Assembly (NCBI GenBank): GCA_036244855.1
Contig: BQKZ01000973.1
Coordinates: 18,472 to 40,519 of the forward strand
DNA from: Temnopleurus reevesii
Lineage: Eukaryota; Echinodermata; Echinoidea; Temnopleuroida; Temnopleuridae
Length of the DNA stretch: 22,048 bases
Direction: 5' to 3'
Each line of letters starts with the position of its first letter. Positions within the stretch are counted from its first letter, which is position 1. This document shows positions 8,862 through 18,031 of this stretch, in pieces. The notes under the pieces are model-generated. The model was not told the DNA's origin, did no database searches, and saw nothing but the letters and a program-made list of their open reading frames with translations. Position numbers and translations under genes: made by a program.

Positions 8862-11800
8862 CTACAAAATAAAAAAGTTAAAATTATTTTTAATGATGAA
8901 GAGGAAACAAAAAATAAAAATTTACCTTTGACTTTTTTCAACGTCAAAGGGACCCCAATAAAAAGTTTAGTTATTTTTTAATGTTGGAGGAAAAATATCT
9001 TTAATTATTGTTTTAAGGGAAAACAAAAACTAAAAAAAACCTCTCTTTACTGATTTTTGAAACGTTAAAGAGAAAACAAAATATGAAAATCTATCTTTAA
9101 TTTTTTTGTTATTGTTAAAGAGAAAAAAAATGAAAGTCTATTTTTAATGATTTTAAAAAAATATTTATAAAAAAAAAAAATTATCTTTAATGATATTCTA
9201 AAAATGTTGAAGAGAAAAAAAACCGACAATCATTCTTTAATGATGTTTTAAAATGTTGAATAAGCGCAAAAGGAGATTAAATCGTTTGTTTGTATTTTTT
9301 TCCCAACGTTTAACAAAGGTCGACAAACTTTGGCCAACCATACTAATTAAAAAAAAAAGGTTTAGTTTTTTTTTTATTGTCCTGGCCTGGAGGACAAATT
9401 TGAAGAAAAAACTCTTTAGTCTATGAATTAGATTAATATTTTAAATCAATCAAGAAATGTTATTGATTATTTTAATACATTATGATTGAATTGTTAATTC
9501 ATTTTAAATCAACAGCTTGGCAAAAGAATACTCTTAGCGGATTAATTCATAGATTAAAATTGTTTATTCTTTTCTAAGATTTGTCCTTCGGGCGGTGTTT
9601 CATCAAGATAAGAAAAAGAACGATTGGTATTGGTTCCTGTGCGTATTTACATTACGCGTATTCAGCACATTACGTTTACGGCCTCAGTGATAGCAGGCTT
9701 TTTACCAAGATTAAATAAATAAAATACAACACATTATAAGATAATATAAGAACTGATACAAGTCGTTATTATAGTCGTTGTTATCTTGATGAAACAACGC
9801 CCAGGACAAGTGATATCGATTATTAAGTAATCGCTCAAATGTTGACAGTCTGTGAGTTATGTCATATGAAACGTCGTCGTGTTAAACAAAAGTTCGCGTT
9901 GCAAAACTAAACAGCTAAAGGTGCTAAATATTGGATATGATACGAACTGTGCGGTAGTGAATGGACCTCAAAAAGGCATTATGACCAGGTGTCATGACAC
10001 TGTTGATCATCAAAATACAATAACTAATTGTGATGTTTTATGACATATGAAGTATAAAGACAAATGAAAATTACACTACAAATAATGTATAGTGACATAA
10101 TGAGTGATGGCCTACTTTTAATACAAAATATGAGATAACGCGACTGGGGCCAGTTACACGAGATGGTCCAAGCTATCCTCTTCTTCCTGCGACGTCTTCG
10201 TGCCATTCTCATAACATAGGCCAATTAACGTTTGTGTCTATGTTGAGAGGATGGCACAAGAAGTTAATACGTATTAGCAAGAAGACCTTTTCGTGCAGTT
10301 GACCCCTGGGATACAAAAAAAAATTGAGTCCATAACGACTGTTCCCCTTGATTGAGGAATAAATAATGAATTGTGTTTTTTTTCGGCCGAACCGCGCACG
10401 TGGATTTCAATGTGAAGGAGGGCCAGAGGCGTGAAATTGTAAATATTTATCCTCAAAGCCTGAAAACGTACTCTGACAACACGGTCACTTTGATCAGCGG
10501 GATGTAACGTCAACTAACCAAATGTAACGAAGCAAAGCGAAATTTAAATAATATCCAACTGTCATATGTATATACACTGCAAAAACGCTGGTGCTAGACT
10601 TAACACCAGCCGGAATCTTTATAGGACGACACCAGAAAAGTGTTAGAATAGCACCCATTTGGAATCAAATCAATATATCTAAACACCGAGTGGTGTTGTT
10701 CAGGTGCTGAAATAACACCAGTTGGTGCTTGAATACGGTATACTGAATTAATTCCAAATTGATGTTATTCTAATACTTTTCTGGTGTGGTCCTGTATAGA
10801 TTCTGGCTGGTGTTGAATTTAGCACCAGCGTTTTTGCAGTGTGGGAGCTTTTGTGCCCAACTGATGTGTGGTTCCGATTTTGATCACACTTTTTATTTGT
10901 TTCTGAAATTTCGGGTCGTGGCGCAATCACACATATCCTTATTTCAATTCGATTTGTTATATGTGACACCCATGTGTAACGAGACGCAACAGAACGTTAC
11001 GAAATACGTGAACCTTTACAACAAACTTTTGAAATGGCGATTTTTGTTATGACTTCCAGGTTTATATACCCTAATTCTTTTGTAGACGCGCACCAAATTT
11101 CAACAACAACAACAACAACAACAATCTTTCGTAACACTTCTAATTTATTTATATTCTATTTTTTCTTTCGCGAGATACAGCGTCACGAACATGCCTTCCA
11201 GTGTCAGATATGTATTTTACCCTCATTGATTGAAAAACTATATAAGGGGTCATCAATGTTGTGTCACCATCGTTTTGGGGGTGTAATGATTGCTTCTATT
11301 ATATTTAACTACTTTGTATGTTACAAATTCTGTTGCTGTTAACGTATCCTCGCATTTTATGTATTTTTTTTTCACGGCAGTTTGCTTTTTTATGTGCCAG
11401 TAGAGTTCAGTTTTCTGTAGATTGTGTGATTGCATTTTGATTTAAGAAAATGAAAATCTTCGGAAAGAGCAATATTACTTTAAACGATCAAAAGCAACGT
11501 ATTGCTCAATTTGATAGTAAATTAAAAAAAAGAATAATTCCCGTTGAAATGCAACGTTATACATTGAATGTTACGTGAAAAGTCAGCACTAGTAAACCCG
11601 ATTCTATTTTGTTGCTTTAATTATATCAATAACGCTCCTATGTATTTTAATTTAATTTCTTTTTTCCTCTTTCTATTTTAATTTGATTTAATTTAATTCA
11701 ATTTGTTAAGGATTTAGTTTAGCAATAGCAAGGCGCTTAGAAACACCAGTATAAAGCGCCATATAAATGTTATAATTATCATTATTATATATTCCTTTTA

Positions 11801-14800
11801 AAATTCATTTTAATGAAATTAAAGACAAAATAAAATCCTCAAATAAAATTCAAAATTGCTTTGCTACATCAATGTGTTCCTTTCGTCATTTTAAGGAAAA
11901 TATCAATGAAAGAAAAGTAAAATATCTTATAAACTCTGACCTGATACTTTGTATCTCTTTGGTATATGATATAGATTTACGATTGATATTTATCATCATT
12001 TGAATCGCATCTTTTATATCAGAGGCCAGTGATCTATATCAAAGAAGTTGTCAAACGAGACAAAAGGGCATTTTGACAAGCTTTCAGAGAAGAAACTTTT
12101 CGAAAAGAAGCTATTTAGCAATCCATTATCATGATTATTCTGAATTATAATCTGATGGGTAAAGCAAATTCTTACCTTTGCGATTGTATGGAGCAGTGCA
12201 ATGCCCAGTCCAGTTCCTGCAAGAAAAACGTGGGAAATTGATCATAATTGGGGATTATTTCATCGGAATTATTCACTGATGAAAAGGCATAAAAACCACA
12301 AAGGTAGGGTTCAGTAGTCCCACCTATTGAGGAGAGAATATGCTTTTCTTTATGCCTATCTATCAAAATGAATCAGTCTTGAAAGGGAAATTCTTCATTC
12401 CCAAAGGCAATCTGGTCGATGCAAGGTCTGTTTGTGAGTCAAATCGAATTTCACACTCAGTAGAGACAAAAAAGTTCACACTTCGAGCTGAAACCTTTTG
12501 AGGTTTCAGACACTATTGGGGTGTTGCTGAAAATCAACTGCAAATCAACTGCAACTATGCAAATTGTAACGCGCATTTTCATTCGCGCGTAGTGCGCCCA
12601 TTTAACAAGACGCGCATGAAACATTGATTTTAATTGGCGTATTCCGATCAACTGCAACTTGCGATCAATTGCAACTTTTGAACAACACCCCCTAAGCGTA
12701 AACCTTACTATGGATGAAAGAAAAGGAAACTAATTCGAAAGGTGTGTTTGTGATAGCAAATACATGGTATTGAATCAGACGTGCTAAGAAAGACACATTA
12801 ATTGTTTTCTTTTGATGACAAATTGGATCATGCTGATTTTTACACACAGACCAGGTATGTTCACACGTAGAGAAGAAACCTTATGACCCGTATTCTGATG
12901 TCAGGTCTAACTTAAACGAGAGTTTAAATCTGTGGTTTAAGTATGGGAAGCCAAAATAGGCTTGAATCTATAACAGTCGGTTTTTAATTTACCAGCAGAT
13001 TTGGCACTCAAAGTATTACAAACTGTCTTGGAATAAAAACTTCAATGGTTTTCTATATACATTATTAGAGCAATGGGAAAAGAGAGCAGTGAGCATAAGA
13101 AATAATCAGTTTAAATAAAGTTTTGGTCCTTTGTGCTACCAATACTTAAACCACAGATTTAGACTCGAGTTAAAGTGTAACCTGATATCAGAATACGGGC
13201 CCATGATTTCAGAAACAAGTGGATATAGAATCAGGGCTTCAGAAGATGTCACTTATAATTTTATCTTGCTTTTCACGAGTCGTTCATGACTGGAAATACC
13301 CGTAAATTGGGAAATGTTACAATATGGAATCGCGTTTACACGCGCAGCAGCCTCGATGGAATTTGACTCATTTTTTTTTTGGTAGCAGTAATTACATCGC
13401 CTTGGGTCATTGTAAATGTTTGCAGAGGATCGGTCATTGTAAATGTTTGCAGAGGATCAAAAATGAGCTTTTATTCAGGTGGCAATAATGTATAATGCGT
13501 TTTTATGAATAGCAAAATAATGTGAATTTAATAGAGGGTTTCAAAGCCAGATACAGATTAATCATGGAGGAAGACTCCCGAATTATTCAAATGAATAGAA
13601 TGAATGGATACATACAGAAGGCTTAGAATTATTAGACAAATATTATCAGTAGAAATCAAGAGTAGCTAGGGGCTAAATAAGAACATAATATGACAAAAAG
13701 TTCACTAACATCAAAATGGCAGTAAAATACAATTCTGAAGTCAAGAGAAACTGTAGTCTAAATCTGTATGCTTCACGGAGAACTAATCTTGACCTATATA
13801 TCGAACAACAGACTTGTATTTGCCATCAAGCTTAGTGCTCCAACTTCATATTTTGTGATTGATGGTGGCTTTATTTTTTCATCTAAATTAAAACGGCAAA
13901 AGGTGCCAGGTAAACAACGATCTGACATTTTCAATCCAATATCCAGTAAAAGTATTTTTTTTTTGGTGTTGAATTATGTTCAGTCGGGGCTTCTATGTTT
14001 TTAAGCCCCAGTCAGAAGCAACACGATTGAGCACGACTCTTTATTCAGTCCACAGTTAAATGCCTCCGAAAAAAAGAGTCGTGTTGAATTGTGTTCAGTC
14101 GGGGCTTCTATATGACTGGAGTATTCCGAACTTGTTGCTATGTCGGCCTCTTGCAATGCTTACCTCTTAATTCAGAATTGATGTAGACATCTTCTAGATA
14201 GAGGAGTCTTCCTTTCCATGAGCAAAACCCCATGAAATAGAGAGCATAACCCATGATGGAATCCTCTTCGTTAGCTTCTCTGTCCTCCAGAACAATGCTC
14301 TCGAAGACGGGATGCGGACCGAACCCGTCCCGGCGGAGATCTGCGAGTGAGATGGAGAAGAATGTGTGATTCAAGGGAAGTGTATCAACCATTAGGCCCG
14401 AGAGCAAGGCGATTCAACACGACTCTTTGTTCACAGGCAGCTACCCGTGATCTGTGAACTGAACAAAGAGTCGTGTTCAATCGTGTTGCTTCTGGGGACC
14501 TATTTGACTGGGGCCTTCGGTATAGATCTGTTTGGGAGAGAGGGTACGTCATATGTAACTACTTTGTGAGCTGCAGTAAAAATATTATCCTTATTTACTT
14601 TATCAATAGCAAATTAGAACATATTCATATTTTGTTCAAAGAAAATCGACCCAGAAATAACGACAATGTCGCTCGTCTCTTCAAGAGCATATCGCCTCAC
14701 GCCCGAAGTGAATGCGAACCCAGACTCCACAGACTCCATATTGGCAACCATTTGGTGCCTGTAAGTTGCAAACGCAACGAACCCATGACGGGTGTAAAGA

Positions 14801-15143
14801 AAACTTTGAAAATACTAAACTTTTGAAAGAATCGACCGATTTTGCTCAAACTTTCACAGTTGGATCATGATATTTTCCTCCAACAAATTTGAAAATTAAA
14901 AACTTTTTAATGGATCGTCAGACTTTGCTCAAAATTTCACAATTATATCAGTGCATTTCCCCTTATCCACTAATAGCACATTTATGTCTGGGGTTGATTC
15001 TCCTTAAGATTAAAAATGTACTTACCTTCCTCAGAGACTTCTACACGATCTCCATAATCTTCACTCTCTGCAAGCTTCCTCATAAGTACCGAGATTTGAG
15101 AACAGTCTTCAATTCGTCCCTTCCGTATGACGTACTGAGTCAT
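8646..15143 (-). CDS. SAT1/SAT2-like: Diamine / thialysine N-acetyltransferase (SAT1/SAT2-like), 4 coding exons, 183 aa
   Basis: Join 15143-15026, 14340-14164, 12216-12176 and 8861-8646 on the minus strand; 118+177+41+216 nt gives 183 codons plus TGA. Family members are cytosolic GNAT enzymes that move acetyl from acetyl-CoA to spermidine/spermine, or to thialysine in the SAT2 type; this feeds polyamine catabolism and export. Visible family marks are DLRRDGFGPHP (residues 40-50, like the DLLEDGFG of vertebrate SSAT), LLYLEDVYI (85-93), the acetyl-CoA pyrophosphate loop RGTGLG (98-103), VEWN (127-130) and LYKRIGA (136-142). Y137 matches the general-acid tyrosine of human SSAT (Tyr140). Vertebrate SAT1 is 171 aa; the surplus here is a C-terminal tail of about 17 residues. 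No frameshift or internal stop. The first, probably noncoding, exon and the poly(A) site were not found. Substrate cannot be settled from sequence alone. Confidence 0.92.
8870..9260 (+). repeat. AT-rich degenerate tandem repeat in intron 3
   Basis: Five to six loosely related units of about 60-70 bp share the order atctttaatgattttt, aatgttgaagagaaaa and aaaaatgaaaat. On the gene's strand these become T-rich tracts lying directly upstream of the terminal exon's acceptor. Confidence 0.6.
9261..9580. other. Intronic AT-rich DNA
   Basis: No gene or clear element. A loose inverted pair, tctatgaattagattaat at about 9420 and attaattcatagatta at about 9541, may be a remnant hairpin element. Confidence 0.3.
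9581..9809. mobile_element. Foldback MITE, family H
   Basis: About 229 bp with ends ttgtccttcgggcggtgttt / catcaagataa and the reverse complement ttgtcctgggcgttgtttca / tcaagataa, about 29-31 bp matching with small gaps. The interior is AT-rich and noncoding. In intron 3. Confidence 0.65.
9810..10143. other. Intronic DNA, no feature seen
   Basis: Plain intron sequence without supported coding regions or repeat arms. Confidence 0.3.
10144..10307. mobile_element. Foldback MITE, family B copy 3
   Basis: About 164 bp, with left end ctggggccagttacacgaga and right end ttttcgtgcagttgacccct. Internal arms cgtcttcgtgccattctc and gaggatggcacaagaagtta pair with each other. It is uninterrupted and so shows the structure that copy 2 had before the nested insertion. 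In intron 3. Confidence 0.75.
10308..10573. other. Intronic DNA, no feature seen
   Basis: An open frame on the minus strand at 10274-10513 starts in the family B element and has no recognisable domain. Confidence 0.3.
10574..10842. mobile_element. Long-TIR MITE with CACTG...CAGTG ends
   Basis: 269 bp. The left arm acactgcaaaaacgctggtg matches the reverse complement of the right end perfectly over 20 bases, and similarity continues for about 80 bp through acaccagcc, ggaatct and acaccagaaaagt. CACTG/CAGTG termini recall CACTA-type (EnSpm) elements, but I see no clear short target duplication. The interior repeats aacaccag/ggtgtt motifs, which form secondary hairpins. In intron 3. Confidence 0.8.
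10843..11700. other. Intronic DNA with (CAA)n tract
   Basis: A (CAA)7-8 microsatellite lies at about 11101-11122. Two open frames overlap here on the plus strand, one starting inside the preceding MITE, with no domain. No exon is supported. Confidence 0.35.
11701..11792 (+). mobile_element. SINE/LINE 3'-tail fragment
   Basis: It carries the pattern aaGGCGCTTagaaacaccagtata then AAGCGCCatataaatgtta, followed by an ATT-rich tail. GGCGCTT and AAGCGCC form a perfect 7-bp stem. The same tail plan, on the opposite strand, ends the SINE at 16302-16656, so this is a 5'-truncated copy of a related retroposon. Confidence 0.6.
11793..12170. other. Intronic AT-rich DNA, no feature seen
   Basis: No supported coding region or repeat arms up to the donor of the 41-nt exon. 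Confidence 0.3.
12176..12216 (-). CDS. SAT1/SAT2-like: SAT-like gene, 41-nt microexon encoding the acetyl-CoA loop
   Basis: Only 41 nt, bounded by acceptor ttttcttgcag (AG at 12218-12217) and donor GCAAAG|gtaagaa (intron begins 12175). With the G left over from exon 2 it reads GTGLGIALLHTIAK. This completes R98-G-T-G-L-G103, the Q/R-x-x-G-x-G/A pyrophosphate-binding motif A of GNAT enzymes, so skipping it would abolish acetyl-CoA binding and shift the frame. A longer open frame on the same strand at 12172-12366 is in another phase and is a shadow. Confidence 0.87.
12518..12692. mobile_element. Foldback MITE, family D
   Basis: About 175 bp in intron 2. The left end ggggtgttgctgaaaatcaa pairs with the reverse complement of the right end, gggggtgttgttcaaaagtt, with repeated caactgcaa motifs in both arms. 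Short direct repeats of the arm motif occur on each side, so pairing is imperfect. Confidence 0.6.
12887..13199. mobile_element. Foldback MITE, family E (cccgtattctga ends)
   Basis: About 313 bp in intron 2. The arms match for about 60 bp: left cccgtattctgatgtcaggt, then tttaaatctgtggtttaagtat; the right-end reverse complement is cccgtattctgatatcaggt, then ctaaatctgtggtttaagtat. ATGA occurs just outside the left end and 3 bp beyond the right end, a possible target duplication. Noncoding. Confidence 0.8.
13405..13458 (+). repeat. 27-bp perfect tandem duplication
   Basis: ggtcattgtaaatgtttgca plus gaggatc occurs twice in direct succession with no difference, so it is recent. In intron 2. Confidence 0.95.
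13459..13967. other. Intronic DNA, no feature seen
   Basis: Nothing coding is supported. The open frame at 13768-14004 has no recognisable domain and runs into the family A fragment. Confidence 0.3.
13968..14121. mobile_element. TTAA foldback MITE, family A copy 5, preceded by a solo arm fragment
   Basis: The element proper starts after TTAA (14001-14004) as GCCCCAGTCAGAAGCAACAC and folds on aaagagtcgtgttgaattg, with the end gactggagt near 14121 eroded. A 29-bp piece of its right arm (14082-14110) also stands alone at 13968-13996 with one mismatch, so two copies overlapped or one was partly duplicated. Its right end lies about 42 bp from the donor of coding exon 2. Confidence 0.75.
14164..14340 (-). 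CDS. SAT1/SAT2-like: SAT-like gene, coding exon 2
   Basis: 177 nt between a strong acceptor (pyrimidine tract ending ctcactcgcag, AG at 14342-14341) and donor AGAG|gtaagc (intron begins 14163). It encodes DLRRDGFGPHPVFES through LLYLEDVYINSELR, the central GNAT sheet just before the acetyl-CoA loop. An open frame runs on past the acceptor to an ATG at 14407, but those extra codons lie in the pyrimidine tract and a foldback element, and the exon 1 junction restores the family motif, so the splice site is preferred. Foldback elements end 42 bp beyond the donor side (about 14121) and begin about 55 bp beyond the acceptor side (14395). Confidence 0.9.
14395..14515. mobile_element. Foldback MITE, family A copy 6
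   Basis: About 121 bp. Arms gattcaacacgactctttgt and acaaagagtcgtgttcaatc form the hairpin, with worn outer ends (ggcccgagagcaag and tctggggacctatttgactg). No TTAA pair remains. It starts about 55 bp upstream (gene sense) of the acceptor of coding exon 2; a branch-point-like ctaat lies at its edge. Confidence 0.75.
14516..15020. other. Intron 1 sequence with a diverged direct repeat
   Basis: A segment at about 14830-14880 (gattttgctcaaactttcac ...) is followed about 94 bp later by a similar one (gactttgctcaaaatttcac ...). No exon is supported. Confidence 0.35.
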
Positions 15144-15164
15144 TGCCTTTGGGCTGTAAACATT
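15026..15164 (-). CDS. SAT1/SAT2-like: SAT-like gene, coding exon 1 with short 5' leader
   Basis: The exon follows a pyrimidine-rich acceptor (tttctctag, AG at 15166-15165) and ends at a consensus donor, GAGGAAG|gtaagt (intron starts 15025). Translation starts at ATG 15143-15141, giving MTQYVIRKGRIEDCSQI, which matches the position and sense of the family's N-terminal beta strand (xxYxIRxAxxxDC). The 21 nt between acceptor and ATG stay open in frame without another ATG, so an upstream 5'UTR exon is implied. The exon ends in phase 1 (EVSEE + G), completed as Asp40 by the next exon. A donor-like sequence on the minus strand at 17101/17100 (GGAGAAG|gtgagg) is one weak candidate for the missing first exon. 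Confidence 0.88.
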
Positions 15165-15328
15165 CTAGAGAAATAAAAATATGAAAAGAAACATCAATCA
15201 TTAGTCATGACGTATGCAGGCGATCATTAATGTCAAATAAAATATTTCGTTCATGTAGACGTCAAAACATAAATTTTGACGTAAATCAAAGTGTCTGACA
15301 ATCTTACAAGTAACATGAATTGTGTTAA

Positions 15329-15479
15329 ATAAAGCTGTTCATACATCTACGCACGAATCTATAAACGACTGGTGATTCTTTCTCGCACTCAATGACAACC
15401 CCTGGTGCTGAATCGCAACGAAGAAAGGGTCATCAGTCTTTCGTAGAGTTGTACGTAGATTTACGCGCAGCTTTGTGAA
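15329..15479. mobile_element. Foldback MITE, family G copy 1
   Basis: About 151 bp, from taaagctgttcatacatcta to the reverse-complementary tacgtagatttacgcgcagc ttt. Both arms carry ctacgcacgaatct / agagttgtacgtag motifs and actggtgat / atcagtctt. A related copy lies at 19423-19583. Upstream of the gene's first coding exon. Confidence 0.6.
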
Positions 15480-16300
15480 AACATGTCGTTTCTCTCCAAA
15501 CGTATTGCAGTTACGTGTGAATATGAGAAAACGTGTAGTACTGTGCGCTGTCCACCAGTGAAGATTCGCGTGTTGGCAAAAAAAAAAATAGATACAAAAT
15601 CCCAAAATCAGATTGTACTGTTTGGAAATTTCGAACAAACTTAAATCACCGTCTATAAGTCCATCTTATCCATGATAATTGACATAAGACTTACAGATCT
15701 GACATTAAGCTTTTTGTTGTACATGTACATTCAGATAAGAAGATACACTCCAATATATCACAGCTGTATAATATAATGCGATAATCGTATATAATGCGAT
15801 TTCAAAGTGAAGATATTGTAAAAAGTGTAACGCAGTGTTGAAAACTAAGGTGGTTTCCCGTTTGCTTCAATCGTTTGAAATAGTTAAAGACTTAACAAGT
15901 TTGTAATCAAACGAGATGTATGTCAGATTAAAGAAAAGATTAGAACCTTGCATTTATTTTAAAAAGTCCCTAGGAAAAATATATTTTAATCGCATTTGAT
16001 ATACTGTAAATGCCCTCGTGCATTGAGGCATGCACCGTTCTATCTTCTATTTCTTCCAATTTTGACAGTTTTTAGTGGCGAGCAGTAATTGTGGAGGACT
16101 CAAATGAAAATCAATTTCATTCAGTTTTTCAATCAAAATTGAGCCAAATAAAGTTTATTATTCAGGAGCTTGTGCCATAAAGAGGTACGATTAATCTTGC
16201 AATTAATTTGCGTGTATTTCTAGATTTTAACTACGTTTGTTTCTTTCAATCTTCGAAATCTGCATTCACATGTTCCAATTAAATTAATTTGTTTTAATAA
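15480..16300. other. DNA upstream of the coding exons, no feature seen
   Basis: No supported exon, though the gene's 5'UTR exon must lie at 15165 or beyond. A short repeat of ataatgcgat near 15775-15800 is the only local pattern. Confidence 0.3.
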
Positions 16301-16301
16301 C

Positions 16302-16375
<74 letters not shown>
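16302..16375 (+). repeat. (AAT)n microsatellite
   Basis: About 24 AAT units forming the 3' tail of the minus-strand SINE, on this strand read as AAT. Confidence 0.95.
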
Positions 16376-16378
<3 letters not shown>

Positions 16379-16656
16379 TATATGCAATTCATATAGCGCA
16401 CGTATCCACTGTCATTGCTGAGTGCTCAAGGCGCTTTTCATTATTATTACCCTGGATTTAGCCCGGCAGCCACCAGCGCACTTGGCATTTCAAGGAATAA
16501 ATATTGCTGCCAGGTACCCATTCACCTCACCTGGATTGAGTGCAGCACAGTGTGGATAAATTTCTTGCAGAAGGAAATTGACGCCATAGGTAGGAGTCGA
16601 ACCTACGACCCTCTGGTTGAAAGGCGAGAGTCACGACCACTACACCACGGCGCCGC
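16302..16656 (-). mobile_element. tRNA-derived SINE with (TTA)n tail
   Basis: On the minus strand the element starts ggcggcgccgtggtgtagtg and has an A box (tggtgtagtggtc, 16647-16635) and a B box (ggttcgactcc, 16603-16593), i.e. a tRNA-like head. A body of about 190 bp follows, then a tail with agcgccttgagcactcag ... gcgctatatgaa and a long (TTA)n run at 16375-16302. The anticodon stem is imperfect, with a Glu-like ctttcaa loop, so it is a retroposon promoter and not a working tRNA gene. Confidence 0.88.
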
Positions 16657-16659
16657 CAT

Positions 16660-18031
16660 TTCTTCATTTTGAGTTATGCACCGTATTTATCTAACGGTCT
16701 CAAAAGCTTTGGTCACTTTGAAAAATCTGTGGAGAATTAGTAACGTTTTTACAAACGTCCAAATAAATACTGAGAGTCATCTTTTTGTAAAGGACTTTCT
16801 TGACCTCATTTTATGTGTCGTTTTCACTCTTATCTCCCTAAGCGGGCCCACATGCTCTATAATCACGTGCTTGATGAGTAAAAAGAACCCTTTCTGTAAT
16901 TTCCAAGCGATAGTTAATTTATGGATTTGCTATTCCCAAGTCAATTCTTATTTGTATTGAGGTTCTTTTATATGACACACGCATGATAGCGTCAAATAAT
17001 TGCATTTTGGTATTCGAATTACTGGCTGAATAGGCCGCGAAAAGATAGGAGAATCTTCATTTTCTGGACGAATAAAGGTAAACTAACCAATATCCCTCAC
17101 CTTCTCCTAACCTCCACGCATCTCTTCTTCAGATATGCCAACTATTCTGGAACATGCGGTGTATTAACTATGTGACTATTACTGAGCCGTGAGTATATGT
17201 GTTGCTTCTCCCGCTTCTTTCAGCTGTTGTGTTTTTAAAGGGGAACCAAGCCCTGAAATTAGCATGCTTTCATTTAATGAAGAAAAATTGGAGGCACAAA
17301 CTTTCGTATCAAATCAATTCAAATCATTTTATTATTAAGTTCTTTTGAGAATTCAAATATATACAGTCATAACTAATAATGGTAATATGACAAAATGAAA
17401 TGACAAAAATGAAATGAAAAAATACAGTTTGTTCCTCTGTTTTTTCTTCATACAATGTGACCAGAATAATCCCAGGGGTTCCCTAAAATTCTGACGTCAT
17501 GCATATTCCAGAACGGTTGCCATCTTTGTTTCTTCCTCCTGTCTTCTGCAAAAAACATTTCTGTTTGAAAGCATGGACGTAACAAAGTTTTATAGGTCCA
17601 TGTTGAAAGCACATGAGTCTCTTGTCTTGAAGGATGTAGCCGCCGCCGGTTTTTTTTATGTTGTGATCCCAGCAGGGAGGTGTAATTTCTCTATAATTTG
17701 TCATAATCAGTCACAGGAGACATTCTAAATGTGTATGCGTGACACTTAATGACCTTGTTGAGAATGTTCTTCCGTTTAAATGCTTTAATGATACTATGAC
17801 GAATGAAAAATGGTAAGAAATACAAAAGCAAAATTTGGCAGATACCCAACTCAGGAGTGACTCCGTGATAATGATATAGAATGATATCTCGAATAATGAT
17901 ATAGAATTCGAGGCCTTTTTGGGGGATATTCTTGAATACTCATTCGGTTAAATTTCCTTTTATGTCAATAACAAATGCGAAATAATTATAATTTTTTGAA
18001 AAATATTTGACGTTCAGATGGCTCTAATATT
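16660..18031. other. Intergenic or 5' flanking DNA, no gene seen
   Basis: The open frames at 16676-16960 and 17483-17704 have no recognisable domain. A minus-strand donor-like gtgagg at 17100-17095 is a weak candidate for an upstream noncoding exon of the acetyltransferase gene. A small tandem repeat of aatgatatagaa lies at about 17868-17905. Confidence 0.3.

Noticed and set aside
10786..11052. 88-codon plus-strand frame
   Set aside because: Starts within the arm of the 10574-10842 element and shows no domain.
12172..12366. 64-codon minus-strand frame overlapping the microexon
   Set aside because: Wrong phase relative to the GTGLG motif and no family resemblance.
14341..14407. Extension of coding exon 2 to an upstream ATG at 14407
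   Set aside because: That stretch contains a good pyrimidine tract and AG acceptor and part of a foldback element; the exon 1 join restores the family motif instead.
16580..16656. Functional tRNA gene on the minus strand
   Set aside because: A and B boxes are present, but the anticodon stem is poor and the sequence runs directly into a SINE body and (TTA)n tail.
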